In this document: positions 1 to 4,979 of the stretch, in pieces
Numbering within the stretch: position 1 is the stretch's first letter
Layout: every line of letters begins with the position of its first letter
Source: Tethybacter castelli
GTDB lineage: Bacteria; Pseudomonadota; Gammaproteobacteria; Tethybacterales; Tethybacteraceae
DNA: 5,302 nucleotides
Reading direction: 5' to 3'
NCBI GenBank assembly: GCA_036679665.1
Contig: JAZHEJ010000031.1
Span: 1-5,302, forward strand
Notes under the pieces: model-generated
What the model saw: only the letters and a program-made list of their open reading frames with translations
What the model was told of the DNA's origin: nothing
The model's database searches: none
Translations under genes and position numbers: made by a program

Positions 1-211
1 CGGCCATCTTGCCGGGGTCGGATCAGACGTGTTCAACGTTGAACCGATCGAACCCGATAATCCGCTCCTTGGCGCTCGCCATTGCTTACTGTCGCCGCAT
101 TGCGCTTCGTTGACGGTTGAGGGCAAACGCAAGATGGGCATGCAGTGCGCCCAAAACGCGGTTGATTTTTTAGCCGGCAACTTGGCCGCGGAAAATATAT
201 TTAAAATATAA
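1..211 (+). CDS. D-isomer-specific 2-hydroxyacid dehydrogenase, C-terminal fragment (cut by window start)
   Basis: This is the C-terminal end of an NAD-dependent D-2-hydroxyacid dehydrogenase (the phosphoglycerate/glyoxylate/hydroxypyruvate reductase superfamily), open from the window edge to a TAA at 209-211. The reading starts G-H-L-A-G-V-G-S-D-V-F, the end of the NAD-binding domain. Next comes a V-E-P motif whose Glu (codon 41-43) matches the active-site Glu of the family. The S-P-H-C-A-S motif carries the catalytic His (codon 98-100). The Glu-to-His spacing is close to that in E. coli SerA. After that only the usual C-terminal helix remains, with no ACT domain, so this is the short form rather than a regulated SerA. 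The substrate cannot be told from this part. The next gene begins 29 bases downstream on the same strand, which suggests co-transcription. The start codon and most of the protein lie outside the window. Confidence 0.88.
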   Translation, partial: GHLAGVGSDVFNVEPIEPDNPLLGARHCLLSPHCASLTVEGKRKMGMQCAQNAVDFLAGNLAAENIFKI

Positions 212-240
212 ATTCATCATTCTTTTTACCCAACCTCACC

Positions 241-1002
241 ATGGCCCACAATTTTTCCTACCAACTGTACAGTTCGCGCAATTTCCCGCCGCTCGAAAAC
301 ACCTTGGCGATGCTGGCCAAAGCCGGTTATACCGAAGTCGAAGGCTTCGGCTCAATGCTCGCAAGTCGCGACGCGGCGGCCAAGCTAAAAGAACAACTGG
401 CAGCTTGCAAACTCAGCATGACTTCAGCGCACACCGGCATCGACATGCTCGAAAATGATGCCGCAACGTTGCTTGCGGCCGCCCAAGAACTTGGCGTCAA
501 GCGCATATACTGCCCGCATCTAGACCAAGCGGCAAGACCTTCGGATGCCGCCGGCTGGTCATCATTCGGGCAACGCTTGGTCGCCCTTTCCGCCCCGCTG
601 CGCGACGCCGGACTGGGATTTGGCTGGCACAATCACGATTTTGAATTCGCGCGCTGCGAAGACGGCAGCCATGTGCTAGACAATATCTTTGGCAACGCTC
701 CGGAACTTGAATGGCAGATTGATGTCGCTTGGCTGATTGTCGCCAACGAAGATCCGCTGGCTTGGATTCGCAAATACGGCTCGATTATCACCGCGGTACA
801 TATCAAAGATATCGCCCCGCAAGGCGAATGCGCGGACGAAGACGGTTGGGCCGACCCGGGGATCGGCACGGTCGATTGGCCTCAAATCATGGCCGCGTTG
901 CGCGACCACGCCAAGGTGGAACATTTTGTGCTCGAACACGACAACCCCAACGACGACCAGCGGTTTGCAACCCGCGGTCTTACCAACTCTCGCACCTTTT
1001 AG
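241..1002 (+). CDS. Sugar phosphate isomerase/epimerase (xylose isomerase-like TIM barrel)
   Basis: This complete protein of 253 residues belongs to the AP-endonuclease-2/xylose-isomerase-like TIM-barrel family, cytosolic metal-dependent enzymes that isomerise or epimerise sugars and polyols. The N-terminus (F-S-Y-Q-L-Y-S-S-R, residues 5-13) is typical of the subgroup encoded beside Gfo/Idh/MocA dehydrogenases. Barrel-strand motifs are H-N-H-D-F-E-F (130-136), I-D-V-A-W (160-164), H-I-K-D (187-190) and L-E-H-D (231-234). By family analogy E135, D161, H187 and E232 are candidate metal ligands; that assignment is inferred. The length is normal for this short subgroup. The ATG at 241 has no recognisable Shine-Dalgarno sequence, because the bases before it are pyrimidine-rich, but the next in-frame ATG (310) would remove the first barrel strand. 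It follows the dehydrogenase fragment by 29 bases, and its stop overlaps the next gene's ribosome binding site. The exact substrate is unknown. Confidence 0.9.
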   Translation: MAHNFSYQLYSSRNFPPLENTLAMLAKAGYTEVEGFGSMLASRDAAAKLKEQLAACKLSMTSAHTGIDMLENDAATLLAAAQELGVKRIYCPHLDQAARPSDAAGWSSFGQRLVALSAPLRDAGLGFGWHNHDFEFARCEDGSHVLDNIFGNAPELEWQIDVAWLIVANEDPLAWIRKYGSIITAVHIKDIAPQGECADEDGWADPGIGTVDWPQIMAALRDHAKVEHFVLEHDNPNDDQRFATRGLTNSRTF

Positions 1003-1006
1003 GAGA
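1001..1006 (+). promoter_or_regulatory. Ribosome binding site of the Gfo/Idh/MocA gene, overlapping the upstream stop codon
   Basis: AGGAGA lies 7 bases before the ATG at 1014 and shares bases with the TAG stop (1000-1002) of the isomerase gene. This fixes the start of the downstream gene at 1014 and suggests translational coupling between the two. Confidence 0.8.
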
Positions 1007-1013
1007 TTCAATT

Positions 1014-1961
1014 ATGACCAAATTAGGGATCGGCATCATCGGTTGCGGCAACATTTCTAGTGCATACGCCAAGCTTATACCGTTGTTTGGCACGATCAGA
1101 CTGTGCGCCTGTGCCGACGCAAACCACACCGCTGCAGAAGAGTTGGCGGCAAAGCACGATCTGCAGGCGCTTTCGGTCGATGATCTGCTAGCAAGCGCTG
1201 AAGTTGACATTGTGCTCAATCTGACCGTCCCTAAAGCGCATGCCGCGATCACCTTGCAAGCGCTGGCCGCCGGCAAGCACGTTTACAGCGAAAAACCGTT
1301 GGCGTTGTCGATGAAGGAAGGCAACCAGATCNNNNNNNNNNNNNNNNNNNNNNNNNNNNNNNNNNNNNNNNNNNNNNNNNNNNNNNNNNNNNNNNNNNNN
1401 NNNNNNNNNNNNNNNNNNNNNNNNNNNNNNNNNNNNNNNNNNNNNNNNNNNNNNNNNNNNNNNGCCGGCGAAGCTGTGCCGGTTGATGTGCCTACCTCCT
1501 ACCACTGCCTGCTGGAACTTGAAGGAGACGTTGTGGCGTCATACACCACCAGCTGGGACGTCCACGGCCATCGGCATCCATATATGGAAATTTATGGCAC
1601 CGATGCGGCGTTGTTCGTGCCGGATCCCAACTTCTTCGGCGGCGACGTAACCTTGGTTGAGCCAGGTAACAAAGAACACATTGTGCCGGCGTGGGATCAC
1701 CCGTTTACGCCGGCTAATTTCGATCACGGACAAGACCAACGCAGCGCCAATTACCGCGGAGCCGGTTTAGCGGACATGGCGCGGGCGATAATTCAAGGCG
1801 GGGAACACCGCTGCTCGCTTGAGCGTTGTTTGCATGTGGTGAATGTGATGACCGGGTTGATCGAGGCCGCCAATACCAAATCGGTTGTGGCGATCGACAC
1901 TCAATGCACCCGCCCTGAGGCGCTGGATCCCGCGCAAGCCCAAGCGTTACTAGATCGGTAA
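1014..1961 (+). CDS. Gfo/Idh/MocA-family NAD(P)-dependent oxidoreductase, interrupted by an N gap
   Basis: This is a cytosolic NAD(P)-dependent dehydrogenase of the Gfo/Idh/MocA family, which oxidises or reduces sugars, inositols and related polyols. The Rossmann motif G-I-I-G-C-G-N-I-S is at residues 7-15. The E-K-P motif with the family's conserved Lys is at 93-95 (K94), preceded by A-A-G-K-H-V-Y-S. Bases 1332-1463 are N. Reading resumes in the same frame in the C-terminal alpha/beta domain (V-D-V-P-T, M-E-I-Y-G-T, V-P-D-P-N, then the G-L-A-D-M-A helix) and ends at TAA 1959-1961. As drawn it has 315 codons, whereas close family members usually run well above 340. The gap is therefore probably too short, and the second-domain residues with the usual Asp/His substrate contacts are unseen. 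The ATG at 1014 has a good AGGAG. The pairing with a TIM-barrel epimerase is a common catabolic arrangement. Confidence 0.9.
   Translation: MTKLGIGIIGCGNISSAYAKLIPLFGTIRLCACADANHTAAEELAAKHDLQALSVDDLLASAEVDIVLNLTVPKAHAAITLQALAAGKHVYSEKPLALSMKEGNQIXXXXXXXXXXXXXXXXXXXXXXXXXXXXXXXXXXXXXXXXXXXXAGEAVPVDVPTSYHCLLELEGDVVASYTTSWDVHGHRHPYMEIYGTDAALFVPDPNFFGGDVTLVEPGNKEHIVPAWDHPFTPANFDHGQDQRSANYRGAGLADMARAIIQGGEHRCSLERCLHVVNVMTGLIEAANTKSVVAIDTQCTRPEALDPAQAQALLDR
1332..1463. other. Assembly gap (132 N) inside the oxidoreductase gene
   Basis: There are 132 consecutive undetermined bases. The length is divisible by three, and the frame is open and family-consistent on both sides, so the gene is probably intact in the organism. 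The number of N may be an estimate rather than a measurement. Confidence 0.98.
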
Positions 1962-1967
1962 CCGCCA

Positions 1968-1998
1968 AATCCACCACGCATGACATGCGGTGTGGTTT
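1968..1998. repeat. Imperfect inverted repeat after the sugar-gene run
   Basis: The sequence can fold into a hairpin. The core C-G-C-A-T-G / C-A-T-G-C-G (1977-1982 and 1984-1989) is perfect around A1983. Beyond a two-base mismatch, CCAC (1971-1974) pairs with GTGG (1992-1995). It starts 6 bases after the oxidoreductase stop, where a terminator would be expected, but no T-run follows on either strand. A role in ending or stabilising the upstream transcript is possible but weakly supported. Confidence 0.35.
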
Positions 1999-2047
1999 AA
2001 AAGTATAAGCAGTTTGAGACAATTATCAAACTAAAGTTGAGCTTTAT

Positions 2048-2063
2048 CATACCGATAGGGATG
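2048..2063. promoter_or_regulatory. Putative HipB operator O1 (distal)
   Basis: This 16-base dyad has arms CATACC and GGGATG around a GATA centre; five of six arm positions pair. It matches the second dyad at 2097-2112 in layout and centre. It lies about 75 bases upstream of the predicted transcription start. By analogy with hipBA autoregulation, where HipB and HipBA bind several spaced inverted repeats, this is probably an antitoxin binding site. Binding is inferred, not shown. Confidence 0.55.
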
Positions 2064-2096
2064 TTTTATAAACTGATAATTTCTAAAAGTATTAAT

Positions 2097-2112
2097 CAAA
2101 CCGATAGGTTTG
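2097..2112. promoter_or_regulatory. Putative HipB operator O2 (promoter-proximal)
   Basis: This is a perfect dyad with six-base arms CAAACC and GGTTTG around GATA. It lies six bases upstream of the TATAAT box and covers the place where a -35 element would sit, so bound repressor would block RNA polymerase directly. Its centre is 49 bases from the centre of O1. A degenerate relative (10 of 16 identical) lies between them at 2069-2084. Confidence 0.6.
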
Positions 2113-2118
2113 GTTTAG

Positions 2119-2124
2119 TATAAT
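2119..2124 (+). promoter_or_regulatory. -10 element of the hipBA promoter
   Basis: This is a consensus TATAAT 24 bases before the hipB ATG, which places transcription start near 2131 and gives a leader of roughly 17 bases. No good -35 is seen at the normal distance; the position is occupied by operator O2 (TCAAAC at 2096-2101 is the nearest candidate). Confidence 0.65.
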
Positions 2125-2147
2125 AGTTTTCATCACCAAATCACGCA

Positions 2148-2384
2148 ATGGATTCACAACAAACCCGCGCTCTGGGTGCGTTTATACGCGATGAGAGAAA
2201 ACGGCAGAAAATAACTCAAATTGAGCTTGCGGCCTTGTCCGGCGTGGGCGACCGGTTTGTAAGAGAACTAGAACATGGTAAAGATAGTTGTCAGGTAGGT
2301 TTGGCGTTGCGCGTACTACGGACCTTGGGTTTAACCGCCGCAATCGTAACTCGCCAAGAAACAATTCATAAACTGCGTGCTTAG
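2148..2384 (+). CDS. hipB: XRE-family antitoxin/autorepressor, HipB-like (y4mF type)
   Basis: This small cytosolic DNA-binding protein of 78 residues has a Cro/C1-type helix-turn-helix at about residues 9-62. The scaffold helix begins I-R-D-E-R-K. T-Q-I-E-L-A-A-L-S-G-V opens the turn, and D-R-F-V-R-E-L-E-H-G-K contains the recognition helix. The R-F-V-R-E-L-E-x-G-K signature is characteristic of y4mF/HipB-like antitoxins. It would neutralise the downstream HipA kinase and repress the shared promoter through the dyads upstream. The ATG at 2148 gives the expected N-terminus but has no Shine-Dalgarno sequence in a very short leader. The stop TAG (2382-2384) lies inside the start of hipA, an 8-base overlap that implies coupled translation. 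The C-terminal extension of E. coli HipB, which carries a degradation signal, appears to be absent. Confidence 0.88.
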   Translation: MDSQQTRALGAFIRDERKRQKITQIELAALSGVGDRFVRELEHGKDSCQVGLALRVLRTLGLTAAIVTRQETIHKLRA

Positions 2385-3645
2385 CGTCTACCTGCACGGT
2401 AAGATTGCGGGATATTTTTCCCGGTCGCAAACTAACGATCTTAGTTTTGTCTACGCCCCGGAATATCTTGACGATCCGGCTAGCTGTCCCCTTTGCGCAG
2501 CCATGCCGCTGGCTTCTGAATCATATCCTGATAGGGTCGTAAAACCATTTTTTGCCGGCTTGTTGCCCGATGGTAACGTTCTTGCGAATTTGGCTGCGAA
2601 ATTGGGACTATCCATGTACAACTCGTATGGTTTGCTTGAAAAGGTCGGTGGCGATTGCGCGGGTGCGGTATCGATCATATCCGGCGATAACCAATTGCCG
2701 GACTTTCATCCTGAGCAATATCACCCGCTAACTGAAGCGGAACTGCACGCTATATTGACCGAATTACCCGGCCATCCGCTTTTAGCCGATAGCAATGATC
2801 AGGTTAGACTTTGTTTGGCGGGCGCAAATCCCAAGCTTCCGGTGTGTATGATTGATGGCGCCATCATCAAAAATGACGGGCGACCTTCAACTCACATTCT
2901 CAAGCTTGAGATCGAACAGTTTGAAAACATCGTGGTAAACGAATTGTTCTGCCTAACTCTTGCCGCGCGACTAGGCTTAGATGCCGCAAACGCAAAGATC
3001 GCCACTTGCGCCAAAATCGATTATCTGCTGGTTGAACGCTATGACCGCAAAGCCGTATCCAAATTTTTGTGCGCAAGACTTCATCAAGAGGATTTTTGCC
3101 AGGCGCTTAGCATGACGCCGGATTTGAAATACGAAACCGATAACGAAGCTGAAGGAGACTCATACACAGCCAAATCCTTCCAACTTATCAATGATGTTTC
3201 AGAAAGTCCGTCCCGCGATCGAATAATGTTTATGCGGGCGTTGATTTTTAACTATCTGATCGGCAACGCCGACGCGCATGCCAAAAACTACTCGCTTTTG
3301 TATAACAATAAAATCCCCAACCTAGCTCCGCTGTACGACACTGTGTGCACTGACGTATATTCGGGCTTGAGCAAAAATTTGGCGATGAGTATTGGCGGAC
3401 AATACCAACCATATCGTATCTATCTTGAACATTGGCACAGCCTGGTGCCGGATACCGGCACGGCGCGCAAAACTATGACCGGTTATCTGCGCGACTTGGC
3501 CGAAGCGATCATACCTGAGGCGGAAGATCTTCGCAACGAAATGGGTGCGGAAGGTCGCGATGACAAAATTCTGGACCAAATCTGCGAAGTAATTAGCGAC
3601 CGCGCCAACAATATCCTCAATCTCGTCGCCAAAGCGGCCAGCTAA
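2377..3645 (+). CDS. hipA: HipA-family serine/threonine kinase toxin (type II toxin-antitoxin)
   Basis: This is a toxin kinase of 422 residues. E. coli HipA phosphorylates glutamyl-tRNA synthetase and halts translation; targets vary among relatives. The HipA N-terminal domain spans about 1-105 (V-Y-L-H-G-K; K-P-F-F-A-G-L-L-P-D-G-N at 56-67; G-G-D-C-A-G-A-V at 91-98). The kinase core follows: ATP-loop L-A-G-A-N-P-K (147-153), T-H-I-L-K (172-176) with the nucleotide-binding Lys, E-R-Y-D-R (220-224), catalytic loop G-N-A-D-A-H-A-K-N (296-304; D299, N304) and metal-binding Asp in L-Y-D (D321). These residues are intact, so a kinase fold looks competent. The residue before the ATP-loop, Ser150 in E. 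coli HipA, is Cys146 here. The GTG start at 2377 overlaps hipB and gives the conserved N-terminus; no Shine-Dalgarno sequence is visible. The length is near that of E. coli HipA (440). Confidence 0.92.
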   Translation: MLSVYLHGKIAGYFSRSQTNDLSFVYAPEYLDDPASCPLCAAMPLASESYPDRVVKPFFAGLLPDGNVLANLAAKLGLSMYNSYGLLEKVGGDCAGAVSIISGDNQLPDFHPEQYHPLTEAELHAILTELPGHPLLADSNDQVRLCLAGANPKLPVCMIDGAIIKNDGRPSTHILKLEIEQFENIVVNELFCLTLAARLGLDAANAKIATCAKIDYLLVERYDRKAVSKFLCARLHQEDFCQALSMTPDLKYETDNEAEGDSYTAKSFQLINDVSESPSRDRIMFMRALIFNYLIGNADAHAKNYSLLYNNKIPNLAPLYDTVCTDVYSGLSKNLAMSIGGQYQPYRIYLEHWHSLVPDTGTARKTMTGYLRDLAEAIIPEAEDLRNEMGAEGRDDKILDQICEVISDRANNILNLVAKAAS

Positions 3646-3652
3646 AGCATTT

Positions 3653-3684
3653 AAAAAAAACGCCCCTGCGTCGCAGGGGCGTCT
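3653..3684 (-). terminator. Intrinsic terminator for the minus-strand secreted-protein gene
   Basis: An 11-base perfect stem (3660-3670 with 3672-3682; GC-rich, arms CGCCCCTGCG / CGCAGGGGCG plus an A-T pair) is flanked at 3653-3660 by eight A. Read on the minus strand this is a hairpin followed by eight T, a textbook terminator 24 bases past the stop of the minus-strand gene. On the plus strand only a short TCTT follows the stem. It may therefore also stop hipA transcription, less efficiently, in this convergent arrangement. Confidence 0.9.
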
Positions 3685-3705
3685 TGGGTAAATTGCGGGT
3701 AAGAC

Positions 3706-4908
3706 TTACAAAAATCTAAACGCGATCGGACAGTTGACGATGGCTCCGATTGAACCGAACCTGCCTCCGTCCAGACCGGTCAACCAGCCTTTTTCCACCT
3801 TGCCCAGGATATCAAACTCCTCCGTCAAGCGTGAACGATAGCCGCGGTTGATAGCGTCTTGAGTCCACTGATAAGGGTTGAGATCCCACAGCGGACTGTA
3901 GTCGGTGGCGATAGTCGGTATTCCGCCTAACGTGTTGAGCGGCGAACCGCCGTCGGACAAAGCGCTGTCTAGGCCCTGGCGATGGGGATTACCTTTTCCG
4001 GTCGGTCCGTTGACCGCGACGAAGATCCGTTCCACCGCGCTAAATAGACTGTCGTCACCGCCGGTCGGGATATCCTGCATACCCGGCGCGAAGGTTGCGC
4101 CTTCGAGCGTGGCGGGCAACGGGTCGTTGGCGTCGGTGGAAAGATACAGCACCGGACGCGAAAAGCTAAAGCCCGGCGTAAGTTGCATTTCGACGGTGCC
4201 ATTGTTCGGGCAGATACTCACCACTTTGTCGTGTACGACGGATTTATCAGGGGTGCCGCCGCAGTACCGTTGCAAAGCCGAGGCGCTCACGTCAAAAGCC
4301 ACGATCGGCGCGTTGTAAATGTGATGTCCGGCGTTGGTTACTTTTACCAGCGGCGAATAGTCGGCGTCGCCAACTGAGCCGGGTTGCAAGGCCTTGGGCG
4401 GAAAGTAGTTCGGCGCATCGCCAGGGGTGACGCTGTGCGCGGGCGAAAAATCGACCGTGCCGCTGCTGAACACCAGCGTCGGTTGCCTGTCTTCGCCGCG
4501 AACCAAGCGGGCGGAGCGCACCGCGCTGCCGATGTCGGTATAAGCGAGCTTGGGCGAGTGGTTGATACCCAGCTGATCGGCGTTGAACTTGTCGGTGGTG
4601 TCGGTAACTACATACCATACCGTCTCACCGCTGCTCATCGTGCCTTCGTACAAAGGTAGGGTTATCGTGCCTTTGTCAAGATCAATATTGCCCGACTTGA
4701 GCAACTGGAAAGGACCGATCAGCTCTTTTTGGACATCCGACGGCGCCGGGCCAAAATAAGTCAGCGGAATGTCCGCCCCGATGGAAGGCGGGGCCGGAGC
4801 CACATCGTCGTCCTCTTCTTGGGCGAATGCCGCGATGCTCAAGGTGCTTAGCACCACCGCATTGCAAACCGACATGATCACCGCACGTATTGAATTGCTA
4901 CTTTTCAT
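3706..4908 (-). CDS. Secreted protein of unknown function with two YSPL / N-x-P-I repeat-like segments
   Basis: This is a 400-residue exported protein. Residues 1-29 form a Sec signal peptide: K2 and R8, a hydrophobic stretch around 9-27, and an A-F-A end before Q30. The predicted mature protein begins with a very acidic, then Pro/Ala-rich linker (E-E-D-D-D, A-P-A-P-P). No transmembrane helix or lipobox is seen, so a periplasmic or extracellular location is likely. The body looks beta-rich. D-Y-S-P-L occurs twice (183-187, 336-340), each followed downstream by N-A-P-I-V-A (199-204) or N-C-P-I-A (392-396), suggesting two related domains. C216, C233 and C393 could form disulfides. I recognise no enzyme motif and do not assign a function. 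The ATG at 4908 has AAGGAG (4915-4920) at good spacing, an upstream promoter and a terminator, so it is probably a single-gene transcript. Confidence 0.87.
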   Translation of the reverse strand: MKSSNSIRAVIMSVCNAVVLSTLSIAAFAQEEDDDVAPAPPSIGADIPLTYFGPAPSDVQKELIGPFQLLKSGNIDLDKGTITLPLYEGTMSSGETVWYVVTDTTDKFNADQLGINHSPKLAYTDIGSAVRSARLVRGEDRQPTLVFSSGTVDFSPAHSVTPGDAPNYFPPKALQPGSVGDADYSPLVKVTNAGHHIYNAPIVAFDVSASALQRYCGGTPDKSVVHDKVVSICPNNGTVEMQLTPGFSFSRPVLYLSTDANDPLPATLEGATFAPGMQDIPTGGDDSLFSAVERIFVAVNGPTGKGNPHRQGLDSALSDGGSPLNTLGGIPTIATDYSPLWDLNPYQWTQDAINRGYRSRLTEEFDILGKVEKGWLTGLDGGRFGSIGAIVNCPIAFRFL

Positions 4909-4914
4909 TTTTAA

Positions 4915-4920
4915 CTCCTT
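4915..4920 (-). promoter_or_regulatory. Ribosome binding site of the secreted-protein gene
   Basis: AAGGAG on the minus strand, six bases before the ATG at 4906-4908, is a strong Shine-Dalgarno sequence at good spacing. It settles the start at 4908 and contrasts with the absent sites of hipB and hipA. Confidence 0.85.
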
Positions 4921-4948
4921 TGAGTAATTCTTTTATGCCAAAAACCGC

Positions 4949-4979
4949 ATTATATTACAGTTTGCGGCAATTATTGCAA
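4949..4979 (-). promoter_or_regulatory. Probable promoter of the secreted-protein gene
   Basis: On the minus strand there are overlapping -10 candidates, TAATAT (4952-4957) and TATAAT (4949-4954). Upstream is a weak -35, TTGCAA (4974-4979), at spacer 16 or 19 respectively. A five-base inverted repeat, CCGCA (4945-4949) and TGCGG (4963-4967), brackets the -10 and could be an operator. The region lies in the 71-base gap between the ABC ATPase stop and the secreted-protein start. Confidence 0.5.

Noticed and set aside
327..1011. Minus-strand open frames (327-632, 633-869, 676-1011) opposite the isomerase gene
   Set aside because: They overlap a well-recognised plus-strand enzyme, have no family-like sequence and no ribosome binding site. 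They are products of the codon bias of the real gene.
729..1013. Long upstream extension of the oxidoreductase frame, and the alternative frame 737-1060
   Set aside because: The extension overlaps the isomerase in another frame and its Arg-rich translation is not protein-like. The ATG at 1014 with AGGAG and an immediate Rossmann motif is the true start.
1968..1998. Considered as an intrinsic terminator for the sugar operon
   Set aside because: The stem has internal mismatches and no T-run follows it on either strand, so it is kept only as an imperfect inverted repeat.
3905..4659. Plus-strand open frames (3905-4318, 4183-4377, 4384-4659) and minus-strand frames 3969-4202 and 4292-4618 within the secreted-protein gene
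   Set aside because: All are shadows of the 400-residue gene, whose start, signal peptide, ribosome binding site and terminator are coherent.
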